DNA of 64,000 bases, taken from Magnaporthiopsis rhizophila (taxonomy: Eukaryota; Ascomycota; Sordariomycetes; Magnaporthales; Magnaporthaceae). The translations under genes and the position numbers were made by a program. Where the stretch lies: positions 62,001 through 126,000 of the forward strand of contig PYSS01000013.1 in NCBI GenBank assembly GCA_003049465.1. The letters run 5' to 3'. The notes beneath the pieces were generated by a model, which made no database searches, had not been told where the DNA came from, and worked only from the letters and a program-made list of their open reading frames with translations. Every line of letters begins with the position of its first letter. Within the stretch, counting starts at the first letter, position 1. Of this stretch, positions 1-11,595 are shown one piece after another.

Positions 1-3000
1 TGGCAGAACGCCTGGCAACCTGCCAAGTCTGTCTATCCGCGCTCCGCTCATCCTTCCAGGAACGCCATCCCTTTTCCTTATCTTATTGCACCGCGTCCTG
101 CATTATCACGCACTACTGAGTACGTGCGTAAATAAGACTATTGCAAAAAAGGGTTACAATTTCCATGGGTCAGGACCCATGTACATCAATAACTGCCCGG
201 ATGACGAATTTGGTTCATGAACGAGAAGATGGCAAACATGGATGTGTTTGAGCTGAGCTGGGCCAAGCGCCAAGGGACGCGGCGCCCTGTTAAGGAGTGG
301 ATGCGCCAGCAAAGCTGCTGGCGATTTTGCGAGGAGCAGCCCTGGGTTGGGGCGTGTGTTCACCACCCTCCAGATTTGGCAGCGTGCTGGAAAAACATTG
401 CAGGGTGGCTTGCCAGCCCAACTTCGTGGTTTCCTACGCACCATTCGCCAGCATCCGAGATTGGCGTCGCTCTTTTGGTTGTCAGGCGTCAATAGTCTTC
501 ATGCGGCTAACCGACGCCGGAGGCTACGTCGACACGCTTCCCAGCCAGCTCCCACAGTTCCGAGATTTGTGGCTCTAGAAGCCGCCCAGGCTGCCCTGCC
601 CGTATCTTCCGGTTCCTGATAAGCTAAAATTGGGATCGCCTCAAGAGTTCACCGGGTTTTTTATTTTTTCATCGGAAGTCAACCTATACTCAAGCACATG
701 TCCGCCAGCATCCGATCAGGACAATAATCCGAACCATGAGCCGTAAGTACGGTGCGTGTCCCACACAGGCAAGGCCGCCAGACCCGAATGGAAGATTGTG
801 CTCAAAAGCGATAGACAACACTCGGTCCCGAGAAAACAGCCGGCTTGTGCAGGCACACGTCTCTGCCATTGCGCACACGTCCCTGCTCTCATATTCCGAT
901 ATGTTAACAAAGACGTTCCATGGTTTCGCTTCACCGCCATCACGTCCTCTTTTGGTGATCTATCTCCGGTGACGGACATTCGATTCCCCTGCATACTAGA
1001 CGCTCCACCGATAACACGCCAGGCAGCCTTCAACATGTGATGCCGGCAGTGCGCTTACCCCAACTCTAGCTCGGCGTCACCGTCCTTCTCAAAATGTGCA
1101 GCTCTATGGCGGCCCGCTCCTCGAATTCGACCGACAGTTCGGCCGCCGGTATGGCCTGCTCGGGCGCATATGTGTGTGTGCGTTTGCGTCCAACTGACAC
1201 GACGTGAAGCTCGGCTACCATGCCGCGTGCTGGGGAGACCCACTGCACACGACGGCTGCGATATTTACCATAGCACGAGCACACCGCGTCCGAGACCAGC
1301 CTTGGTGGCCGATGCGTCGTTCGGGCCGTCCACGTGGGGCCCTGGCACTCGGACTGAGACACATGGCCCGGAATGGGGCCCAGCACCGCCAAGACCTTCC
1401 TTTGGAGAAGAGGAGTGCATACCCGAGAGAGCGTACATATCCCCTAAAAAAAAGCTATTCCGGGAAGGGTCAGATGATTCCAGTAGCACGCATAATCACG
1501 GAAGGGGAAAAGAACATGCACGAGCCTAGAAATCGCGAACGGGATGGTTGCCACGGCCTGTGCTGGGATGATAAATACAGGGTCGTAGGCGTGGGCACCT
1601 ATGGAGCATCACTGCAGTGGCTCAAGGAAAGGAACTTGGAAGAAAACTGGCTCCGCGGGGTTCTAGCTACAAGTCTTTGGGACTTCGATATACGTTGTCC
1701 AGATGGAATATTTCTAAGCTGTCGGATTGCAGGTCGCGAATCGCAACATAATAGTCTTCTGTTCACCGTACCCTGGATGAACTAAGCTGCGGCTTATCTC
1801 AAGGAACGTCGACTTAAAGTCACAGTTGATCGCCTCAGGCCAGGTTAACATGCCTAGGCAACAGGCGCTGGCTGAGCAGGCGTGGTGTGCGATGGATCAT
1901 AGTGTAACGCCCAAAGCTGAGAGTCTTAATATTGACTCTGTCTGGTGTGAAGGAATGATCAACTGGGGTACGTTTGGCTGAAAGAGAGAGAGAAAGAAAA
2001 AAACATCAAGAAAAAAGTGATTGATTCCCAAGTAAATATTGGTAGTATAAATGGATTAAATGGGTGGAGCCTCAGCCTTGCGGCGCGGCAGTTTGACACA
2101 AGTTGGTTCGTGCTATTCGCGTCATCCTTGAGACCGCTGGACCCATCTGCTGGGTCGTGTTAGGTTGGCAGGCGGGCGGCGGTGACACGACAGCAAAGAG
2201 CTGCACGACGATCCAAAAGTCCCCGTCTGCGCGTCCTGATAAGCGATCGATGCGGGCGCTCGGACCAGGCGGCATGGATGGAAGTCGCGTTGGGAAGCCC
2301 ATTTGGTCTGTGCGCACCTTTCTGCGGCCTACGATTGGTCGCTTGGGCTGTTGTGGTCCTTGGGCACCGAACAGGCCCCCACATTTAATGGAGTATTTGT
2401 GAGGATTTTTTTGGCCGCAGCCCGAGAATCAGCCAAGCAGCTGTGAGCAAAGGCGAAAGCGCAGACCACCCGCTGGGCCAGAGGGCGTGGGATCCGCATA
2501 TCGCAACCTCGCACTGGCTGCCTGGGCCGCCGCCTGCCACATGAGACCTGAGCCTGGAACTGGAGCCCTCCACACATCACCGCCGCCATCCCGCATCGAG
2601 CATTGGAATTTCGGCATCGTTTTCCGCCCAGCACCGCCAACGCCGGCCGCCCACCTGCTGCCGTCCTGATCGCTCCGCATTCCGCGTCGCTGCGATTGAA
2701 CCCTCGACCTCGCTGGCCCGCGGGGAGCGTGGTGTGCGCAAGGCCTAGGCACCAATTTCTGCACGACGTCACACACAACACAGACACACACACACACACG
2801 TACAACGCGCGCGCACACATTCTCGTGCCGACGCTCGCTGCTCGAATTTTGGCCGCCTCAACAACCGTCCTCGCCCGATCGACTGTTTGCCTCGCCATCC
2901 GCCAGCCACGTGCTCGACCGTCTCGACGACTCGAAAAAATTCGTATCGGCTCGCGGCGCATCAACCGGCGCGCGCGCGCGCGACGGCCCTGGTCAAAGTG

Positions 3001-3123
3001 GCGACCGTCGCTCTGATCCGCTGTCGCCCCGACGCCGAGCTGTCGCTGCAGCAGCACCTGGAACTCGCCCCCAATCTCGTCGACGCTCCCGGAGTCGTCG
3101 CCGAGGAGGAAAGCGCGCAGCCG
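1..3123. other. Gene-free left flank and PSY2 upstream region
   Basis: No gene is supported here. The open frames (for example 1204-1785 on the plus strand and 2329-3285 on the minus strand) show no recognisable family motif and overlap one another on both strands, as expected by chance in GC-rich DNA. The last 500 bases are the probable promoter and 5' leader of the PSY2 gene and contain a short CA dinucleotide run near 2784-2799 and a CG-rich alternating run near 2970-2982. Confidence 0.6.
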
Positions 3124-6100
3124 ATGATGGCACAACCCTTGCCTCATCCGCCGACTGATAAGAGGCGCGTCAAGGTCTACGAACTCCGAAACAATGACTG
3201 GTTCGACCGAGGGACCGGTTTCTGCACCGCCACGTACTCCCAGGTATGTCACCGCGCGCTCTCCACCCCCGCTAACCGGCGGCACAACAACAACGCGATA
3301 TCGCGCTCGTCAAGCTGCCGGGAATCACACGCGACTGTCGCAGCACATATCTGCACTTCTGATCCCGTAGCGCGCGTTATCGGATAGTGGAGTCCAATCT
3401 GGACTTCGCTTCTGCGTAGCCTCGGAAAGCATTGCATATCATCGCCAGGCGCCTGCTGACCTCGCATGTCTCTTGGGTGCCACAGAACCCAGACGGTGAT
3501 AGTGAAAGTGAGATTACCAGAGAGCCAAGGGTCATAGTCGAGTCGGAAGATCATCCGGAACGGTTGCTGTTGGAGACCCGCATCTGCAAAGAAGATGGCT
3601 TTCAGAAACAACAAGGTATTCCCTCCGCTCGTCTGCGTCGCTCCGCACGCGGACTTGTCACTTCTCTGCTAACGTTGTGCTCTGCCTTTATCCACAGACA
3701 CTCTCATCGTGTGGACGGAGCCCACCAATGGGATTGACATGGCTTTGAGCTTCCAGGAAGCCGACGGATGCCTTTTAATATGGTTCGAACACCTCGCGTT
3801 ACCCGTTGGCCTGGCGCCAGGCCTGTAGATGATGGCACCGTTGCTGACACGATGTACTCTCACAGGAAATTCATCCATAGCGTCCAGGCGTCATTCACCG
3901 GTGCCATGGCTCCGCATGGTATTTTCCAGCCCTTTATCGCTCCGTTTCCTTGGTGATTGGTGGTTGTGCACGATGCTGACCTTGACGGCCTTCTCCGCCT
4001 AACAGAGGATAGTCTCTCCGACGACCTCGCTCTCGAGCTCCCGAACCCCATCTCGCTGCCCCCGCCCGAGCTATCAAGCCTACCTGAGCTGGAGCAATCG
4101 ATCCGTATCATGAACTCGAGTGCCACGGGCAGGGAAGCGCTGACCAAGTGCATCATCATGGAGGACTACATCGCCCGGCTGGCCTCGCTTGTGGAGATGG
4201 CGGAAGACCTGGAGAGCTTGCCCGACCTACACCGGCTGTGCAATATCATGAAGTCTATTCTCCTGCTCAACGACACAGGAATCATCGAGCACGCCGTCTC
4301 GGACGAGTGCGTCTTGGGTGTTGTCGGCGCTCTCGAGTACGACCCCGACTTCCCGAGCCACAAGGCGAACCACCGCCAGTGGCTCAGCAACCAGGGCCGG
4401 TATAAAGAGGTGGTCAGGATACAGGACGAACTCGTCAGGAGAAAGATCCACCAAACGTACCGGTTGCAATATCTCAAAGACGTTATCCTGGCCAGAATCT
4501 TGGACGACCCCACCTTCTCCGTCCTCAACTCGCTCATCTTTTTCAACCAGGTGGACATCGTGCAGCATCTACAGGGCAACACCGACTTCCTCAAGGACCT
4601 GTTTGGCATCTTCACCGACCCCACAGCGGAGCAGCTGCGCCAGAAGGAAGCCGTGCTCTTTATCCAGCAGTGCTGCGCTATAGCTAAGAACCTACAGCCA
4701 CCAGCGAGGCAGAGCCTGTACAACAACTTCCTGACCCACGGCCTGCTCCAGGTCGTCAACTTTGGCCTTCGGAATCCGGACGTGCCGGTGAGGGTGGGCG
4801 CGACAGACATTCTGGTGTCCGTCATAGACAACGACCCGCAGATGATCCGTCAGACAATATACCGCCAGCTCCGCGAGAGCCAACCACCCCTGACGGACAC
4901 GCTTATCGACTTGCTGCTTGTCGAGGTCGACCTCGGCATCAAGTCGCAGATCTCGGACGCCCTCAAGGTGCTGCTCGACCCGGCCCCCCCGGGGCCGCCG
5001 CCCGAGGCCGTCCATAAGGTGAACGGCGAGGCTGTGGCTAGGCGCCCGCCGCAGACGGATCCCCAGCAGGAGATGTTTCTGCACCACTTCTACGACCAAT
5101 CTCTCCCCAGATTATTCAAGCCACTAATCTGCCTGCGGGGGAAGACGGATCTGGACTTCCCCGTGAACAACGACGGCGTCTTCAGCTACCTCCACGAGAT
5201 TCTTTGCTTCTATGTCCGGCAGCACCCCGGTCGGTGCAAGCTGTTTGTTATGAACCACGAGATCACCCGGCGGTTTATGCAGCTGATGACGTGCCGCAAT
5301 AAACATCTGCAGCTCGGTATGTGGCAGCTCCGACTTTCCTATTTTTTTTTTTTTTTTTTGCCTCTCCCCTTCTGCCCCTGCTAACCTGGCTGTCCTAGTT
5401 GCGCTACGATACTTCCGCCAGCTCGTGCTCTTCAAGGACTTGTTCTGGCACCAACAACTAACTAATAACCTCGTGTTTGCGCCGGTACTGGATGTCCTGA
5501 TGCAGACACTACCTCGGGACAACCTGCTCTGCTCTGCCATCTTGGAGATCTTCGATCTGGTTGCCAACGAGGATTACAGGGAGTTGACCAAGCATGTCAT
5601 GGCCATGTTCCCGGATAAGATCCAGGCGCTGTCGTACATGAACCCGTTCCGAACCATCATACAGGCTTACGAGCAGACCCGGGGCTTTGCCTTGAAGCCT
5701 GCACCTGCGCCGGCACCTGCCGATCAGGCACAGGGACAGACTCAGGCGCAAAGCTACTCGGCTGCCATGGACTCGTTTCTGATGAACGGCGAGGAGGAGC
5801 TAGCGGCGGCAAGGAGGCGGGCAGCCATGAACATGAGGGGCATAGGCGAGCACATCACAGTCGATCCTGAAGAGGAGGCGTTTTGGGACGCCAACGATGA
5901 CGGCGATGAGGATGCGCAGCTTAAGGCCTCTGCCACGGGAAATCAGCCACCAAAGCCCCTGGTGGACTATGCCTCGGATGAGGAGGGGGACGAGAATTTG
6001 GATACGGAGATGACTCCGGCCATGATCACACCTCTGGATGAGGGAGCAGAGATGGTGACTGGTGTCCAGGAAGAGGATACTGCGGCCGGCGACTCGACGG

Positions 6101-6387
6101 GTCGACCCACTCCACCAGTAGAGCGTATATCCGAAAAGAGACGACGGGAGGAGGACGAGGAAGACGAGCTCGGAAAGCTGCTGCAAAACAGCAAGCGTCG
6201 CAACAGCAGCTCCGCCAGCATGAACTCGACCGCTTCGGTCGGTTCGACCGGCCTTCGGAAGAAGAAGGGTATGGGCGGCAGCGGACGCGATTCCCCAAAC
6301 GGCGCGAGTAAAAAGATTGCCATATCCATCTCGCCGTCGCTGAAGCTCGCCGCCGGACAGACCACTGCGGACGACGCTGGGCAGTGA
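3124..6387 (+). CDS. PSY2: Protein phosphatase 4 regulatory subunit 3 (PSY2/SMEK family)
   Basis: Six exons: 3124-3243, 3486-3615, 3698-3782, 3866-3918, 4006-5316, 5399-6387, giving 895 aa. Joining them restores the family order. First comes an N-terminal PH/EVH1-like domain (about residues 1-125; motifs VKVYELRNNDWFDRGTG, WTEPTNGIDMALSFQEADGC and WKFIHSVQ). Next is the SMK-1 domain (about 145-340; LHRLCNIMKSILLLND, HAVSDECVLGVVGALEYD). Then come armadillo-type helices and, from about residue 640, an acidic, Ser-rich disordered tail. In the family this subunit targets the PP4 catalytic subunit to substrates, mainly in DNA-damage recovery and carbon signalling. The start is the first ATG of an ATG-ATG pair just before the conserved region; the frame stays open upstream to 2887, so a longer N-terminus is possible. 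Donor 3783 (GTTCGA) is weak but is the only site that restores WKF. Intron 5 contains a 19-base T run. The tail could be longer or shorter if further introns exist. Confidence 0.93.
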
Positions 6388-8339
6388 AACGGCCGGTCAG
6401 CAGCTCCATCTGGATGGCAGTGCCAGGCTCTTGCCTCCTTGCCTCGTCCAACTCTCCTCCGCCGCTCCTGCCGAACCAGAGCTCGACTTGCTTCCCCGAA
6501 CCGGCTGGACCCGCAGCTCACCTTGGGATGGAAGCTGTCGATTCTTATCCTCCCTCATCCGGGAGACCGCCACGTCTCCGTCTTCTTGCCCGCCGCGCTA
6601 GCGCCCTTCCCTCTCCGTTCTGAATGCTGGTATGACTATTGCGAAATCACATTTTGCTGACACGGGCGGCGTTTGGTTCTCAATACTCCTTATGCACCAT
6701 ATCTTCTCTCCTTTAGTTTTCTCTTTTCCGGGCTGGGCTGGGCGATCTTTGTATCATCATTAACCCCCTGAAACGGGTTCGCACGCGTCGAGTGCGCGAG
6801 TGTGTGTGTGTGAGTGTGTGGGCGTTGGCGCGCTCTGGTCGAGGTCGGGCTGGCGGTGCCTCCATCTCTATGCGTACCTACCTATATATACCTACATAAG
6901 TCAGCCGTGAAAATAAAGTTCTTTTCAGGGAACAGATTTCCGGCCGGCGTCTGAGGAGGTTGTTTTATACTTATCTGCCGTGTTTTGTCAAGTAGGTGAT
7001 GGTTTAAGTTTTTGGAAACGCCTAGTGAATCTTTTCTGCCAACTCTATTTCTTGGAGTCTCCAGGGAACCCCGGGTATCATGTTCGTCCGCCCCCCTCCG
7101 AATCCAAGCTGTGCGTATTCCGCTCGGGTGTTTGCTGATGGTTTGCGTGCTTCTTTTTTTTTTTTTTTTTTTTTTTTTCGATGCGTACCTAAGCAGGTGT
7201 TTGCTGCTCTGCTCGATCCGGAGACGAACGACTACGGAATACACTTGGCCGTCACTTGGATCCAACGCCTGCATGGAGACGGGTAGGTAGGACATGCCTC
7301 GGCCAGAGAAAAGGCAAGTGGATGCCATGAGTGAGCATGCAGTCTCTTCGACCCGCCGTTACATTAGATGGGCTTTTCATCGTGCTCGGAGGATATTGCC
7401 CGAAGGTTGTCCGTCACATCTAGTTCGGTTTTTATCGATCTCAACGGCGGGGCATTTCAGACGAACGCAAAACGGACCGCAGATAAACTTGGGTGTACTT
7501 ATCTGGAAGCGCATATCCATCCGGTGGTGGTGGTTAGACGGGTAAACCTGACAGAGCACTAGTGGCTAGCCCTCAGGCCGGCACCTACATAGTCTTTGCC
7601 GGACCAAAAAGTCGCGCAGAGAACATTCACTGCCTCTGCGGCCGGGCATGCATACCTTTTGCTTTTTTGGTGTCCGTCTGTCTGTCCGCAACATGCCAAA
7701 GACATGTGACGGTGCTCAGAATACGTCACGCATGACACTTCCCTCATATGCCAATGCCAATTGCACCAGTTGCAACCAGACTATTCGTTACCCAGTCCCT
7801 CTGCTATCCATGTCTCGTTTCCAGGTGTATGCATTCGGGGATTTGTTCTCATCCCAACCTATTCACCATGGAATACACGGCTACCTCTAGGCCGCCAGAA
7901 AGACAGATTCAGACGTCAAGGCATACTTCATCGCGATTAAAATTAAACTTCTAGTCTAACTCTAGACTTTTTCTTCTGTTGCCTCCTCCGCCCTTCTGCT
8001 CCGAGGTATATACATTCATTGAACCCGTAAATTAAAAAGTAGGTATATACAAGAGCCAGGCACCACCACCCTTTCCCACCCTTCCCGCTTGGTGCCACAC
8101 CTCTTGACTTGCCAAAATATGTGTAGGTTGAAAAAAAAAAAAAAAAGTAACTTGACTTCACGCGGAGGTGAGTCCAGGGGTTTGGGGTATTGGTAGAATC
8201 ATAAAAATCTGAGGAACGGGCGCTCCGAGCGGAGCGGGGACCGTGCGAGATGTATCGAGCCGGCACGTTAATGCGAACGACACCAGGGAACAAAACGAGC
8301 CACAACCACAATGCTAGACTTCGGGAAAAAAAAACACCA
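6388..8339. other. Convergent intergenic spacer PSY2/ERG1
   Basis: This spacer lies between two genes that point at each other, so it should hold both 3' UTRs. No coding region is supported. It contains a short GT dinucleotide run (about 6799-6820), a T run of about 25 bases at 7154-7178 and an A run near 8130-8145. Confidence 0.6.
7154..7178 (+). repeat. Poly-T tract, about 25 bases
   Basis: A homopolymer run in the convergent PSY2/ERG1 spacer, similar to other runs in this window. Confidence 0.7.
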
Positions 8340-9866
8340 CTAGGCCATCTCGGTCCACATGACAGGCACAAAGACAACGCACGCCTTCCACAGGACGAGC
8401 ACGCACTCGATCAGGACCATGGGCAGCTTCCACAGGCCCAGCGGGGAGCCGATGGTCTCACAGGCGTGCAGCCAGAGGGCCAGGAAGGCGACGCTGAAGA
8501 AGTGGTAGGCGAGCGTGGACGGGCTCTGGAGCAGGCCGCCCAGCATGGCGCAAGGCTCGTCGACGATGCCCTTTTGAAAGTAGGCGAAGCAGCCCTTGCG
8601 CAGGGCGCGCAGGCACCAGTCGTTGCCCGAGAAGAGGCTGTAGAGGGCCTGGGCCAGGACGTTGACGATGGAGGTCAGGCGCTTGCGGCGCCAGTGGAAG
8701 GTCTGCATGGCGGCGCGGATGGCGGCGCCGTCGGCCAGGTTTGGCACGTTGGCGGGGGACAGCAGCTCCGACACGATGAGGACGTCGTTGAAGGCGACCG
8801 TCATGCCGCCGCCCGTGAGCGGGTGGCGCATGTTCATGGCGTCGCCCAGGATCAGGACGCCGTCGTGGACCGTCTGCGGCGTGGGCGGCAGCCAGCTGTT
8901 GGGCATGCTCTTGGGGATCTTGCCGTCGGCCAGGGCGGCCCTGGCGGCTGGGCGCACCGACTCGGGCAGCGTGGGGATGACGACGTTGGAGATGTAGCCG
9001 CGGACGCCGCCGTTGGCGGGCGACGCGGCGGGCAGGTTCTCGGGTACGTCGATCAGGGCGCGCGTCTCGTGGGTGCCGATCTGGTACAGCAGGGCCAGGA
9101 AGTGCTCGCCGATCACGACGTGACCGAAGCCCTGGGGCGGCAGCGGGCAGTCGATCAGCTCGAGGGCGTAGAACTTTGAGCGCACGATGGGGGTGCGGCC
9201 GATGTACTGCTTGCGGAACTTGGAGGCGTAGCCGTCGGCGATGATGGTCAGCTGGCCGAAGAAGCAGTCGGCCTGCTTCTTGCCCGTGGCCTTGTCGGTG
9301 GTGCGGGCCTCGACGCCGAGCACCTGGGTCGAGCTCTGGCCCTGGACGGTGGCCGTGACCTCGGTCTCGACGACGGTGATGTTCTCGTGGCCGAGGCAGG
9401 CCTTGCGCAGGTTCATGATGAAGCGGCCGTGGTGGAAGCAGCGGCCCTCGGGCTGCCTGGACCGCGGCTCCATCTTCTTGTGGTCTCGGCTGGTCTCGGC
9501 CTTGGCGGCGGCGGCGCCGACCAGGACGCGGCCTTGGTCGTCGATGTAGGGGTAGGGGATGGCGACCTCGTCGTCCTGGTGTATGACGTGGTAGCCGTAG
9601 CAAGGGACCGAGTCGATGCCGTCGAGGCAGTGGCCGAGGCCGAGCTTCTTGAGCGACTGGACCCCGCCGGGCTGTAGTAGCTCACCGACGATGCGGTCCG
9701 GCTCGTGCATCCATCGCTCGAGCAGCAGCACGCTGCGCCCCTGGTTTGCTAGTGCGTATGCGATGGCGCACCCGAACACGCCGGCGCCGACCACCACCAC
9801 GTCGGCCTCATGGTGTCTGGTTCGCCGGTCCAGGCGGGGATCCTGGGTCTCGACTAAGGTCGTCAT
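8340..9866 (-). CDS. ERG1: Squalene epoxidase (squalene monooxygenase)
   Basis: An intronless reading frame of 508 aa. The enzyme uses FAD and O2 to convert squalene to 2,3-oxidosqualene in the ER membrane or lipid droplets, an early committed step of ergosterol synthesis and the target of allylamine antifungals. Visible features are the dinucleotide-binding motif VVVVGAGVFGCAIAYALA (about residues 23-40), the squalene-epoxidase block DRIVGELLQPGG, the second FAD motif GDAMNMRHPLTGGGM, and two C-terminal hydrophobic stretches that would anchor it in the membrane. The start ATG at 9866 is chosen because the protein then begins about 20 residues before the FAD fold, as in homologues. The frame stays open 80 codons further, but that stretch is low-complexity and looks like 5' leader. 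A CCAAT box lies about 165 bases upstream on the coding strand. Confidence 0.95.
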   Translation of the reverse strand: MTTLVETQDPRLDRRTRHHEADVVVVGAGVFGCAIAYALANQGRSVLLLERWMHEPDRIVGELLQPGGVQSLKKLGLGHCLDGIDSVPCYGYHVIHQDDEVAIPYPYIDDQGRVLVGAAAAKAETSRDHKKMEPRSRQPEGRCFHHGRFIMNLRKACLGHENITVVETEVTATVQGQSSTQVLGVEARTTDKATGKKQADCFFGQLTIIADGYASKFRKQYIGRTPIVRSKFYALELIDCPLPPQGFGHVVIGEHFLALLYQIGTHETRALIDVPENLPAASPANGGVRGYISNVVIPTLPESVRPAARAALADGKIPKSMPNSWLPPTPQTVHDGVLILGDAMNMRHPLTGGGMTVAFNDVLIVSELLSPANVPNLADGAAIRAAMQTFHWRRKRLTSIVNVLAQALYSLFSGNDWCLRALRKGCFAYFQKGIVDEPCAMLGGLLQSPSTLAYHFFSVAFLALWLHACETIGSPLGLWKLPMVLIECVLVLWKACVVFVPVMWTEMA

Positions 9867-11595
9867 TGGGGGAGGGGAGGGCCAGTTAACGGACGGACCC
9901 GGGTTGTTGAAACCGGCGAAGTGGGCGGTCGGTTGGAGGAGGAGGAGGATGACGACGGCGGTGTCTTTCTGCGCAAGAGAGCAAGCGTGTTGGCTGCCGA
10001 AGGAGTGAGGGTGGGAGGATTTGTTGATTGGTGAGGGAGCAAAGCAAAGCAAAGCAGGAGGGATAGATGGATCCGAGCAGAAAGAAAGAAAAAATGCTGG
10101 GTACAAAAAGGGGAGGGAGGGAGGGATGCCTTCACTTTAAAAAAACGGGCAAATAAAATAATAATAAAAAGCCAATTCAAGTCGCTGTCACGAATCAAAC
10201 GAGCGTCGCCGTCGTTATATCCCAACCCAAACCCGCAGCTTCTGCAGCTCGTGCTTCCATGAAAAGTCCGGATAAAAGAAAGAAAAAAAAAAAAAAAGAA
10301 TCCTCCGAAAGGGCGACGTACGTTTGTTTGCGTGTTTCGCCAGCAAAGCCAAAATTGCAGCCGGGTCGATTCGAGGCGCAAATCGTGCCATGCGACGCGG
10401 ATTCTGCCGGCGCCCTGCCCTCTTTCCCGCCAGCCTCTTTGGTCCCCCTGGGCCGAATTGTGGCTCTGTCATTTCCACTGACCGCCAAACAAGCCCCGAC
10501 AATCATCACATGTCGTCCCATCCCGTCCCATCCCTCAGTCCACCACCACCTTGGGAAGTTCGTTGCAACGCGCTTGCTTGCTGCTGCCCCCCACCCCGCC
10601 CGCTCAATTGGGCCCTTTCGGTCCACCCGCGCCTGCCCAGGAAAAAAAAAAAAGAAAGAAAACGTCGGGTCGTCCCTGACTGGAAGGGACTAGATTGGCA
10701 TGTGAGGGATCCAATCCTTTCCGTGTGGGCCAATGCCCAATCGTTCCCTTGAAAAAAGGGGGATGGATCGCTTAATGGCCGATCTCAGCCCAGCTCGCCC
10801 GCTGTCGACGGCGTCGAAAAAGCAGGTACCAGGAACACACCTTCCACGATAATCAGGTGACGCCAGCACCATTCTCCGCAGACTCATTCGCGAGCATTCG
10901 CCTCTCCCCCAGGGGTGCTGCTTTTCCATCTCGCATTCAAAAAAAATCCGCGGCTGTTCGGTTGTCGGCTCCTAGTTGCGTCTGCGTTTGCGTTTGATTG
11001 ATGCTGTGGCTTGCTGCCACTCTCGGCCCGAGAATGCCATCGATCCATCGTCTTTTCTTCTCTCCTTACACACGGGCAGCCGCACCGACCCCTCACCACA
11101 TGTCCAAATGCCCCTAAAAGGTGGTAGCTAGCAACCGAAGCAAACGTCCAAGCTCAAGCTCTCGGGATACCCAAGGTATTTTGCAAGCTATCAGAACGGT
11201 GCGACTTGAGAGGGACGTGCGGGATGTTTGTTTCGTAGATCGGTATCGACATAAAACAATATATAAGACGAAGGAAATACATCTGCAGTGCAGATCAGCG
11301 CTCGCCATCTAATGCAAGCTTGTAACCAATATTCCCGAGTTGTGCTTGGCGCGTATTCGTCGTCTATGTCGTGGACGGCTTGTGAAAGCCCTTGGCGCCT
11401 GTCTGTCTGCGCGGCCTAGATCTTACAACATCGATTCCCTCTCTCTCTCAAATGCTGTTTTCTTTTTTTCTCGTCCATGAGTTGCTAAGCATAAGACGGC
11501 TCAGACCAAGTCAGCGTTATGTCGTGCATAATCTGCCTTGTTTGCCGGCAAGGCTTGCTTTAATGCTCGTCAGCTGAATCCCGCCGGCAGTTCAC
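9867..11595. other. ERG1 promoter and PPR-gene 3' flank
   Basis: Both neighbouring genes are on the minus strand, so this spacer holds the 5' region of ERG1 and the 3' end of the PPR-like gene. It has A-rich runs (10283-10299, 10640-10652) and a CCAAT box at 10027-10031. No coding region is supported. Confidence 0.55.
10027..10031 (-). promoter_or_regulatory. CCAAT box upstream of ERG1
   Basis: CCAAT is read on the minus strand about 160-165 bases upstream of the ERG1 start. This is the usual distance for HAP/NF-Y (CCAAT-binding complex) sites in fungal promoters. The motif is only five bases, so function is inferred from position. Confidence 0.35.

Noticed and set aside
1204..1785. 193-codon plus-strand frame
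   Set aside because: No family features, and competing frames occur on both strands; not supported as a gene.
2329..3285. 318-codon minus-strand frame
   Set aside because: It overlaps PSY2 exon 1 antisense, has a CA-repeat-encoded Val/Cys run and no conserved motif; judged a chance frame.
8250..9603. Long frames on both strands over ERG1 (309 and 381 codons)
   Set aside because: Both are out-of-frame shadows of the squalene epoxidase gene, Arg/Pro- or Gly/Val-rich with no family motif.
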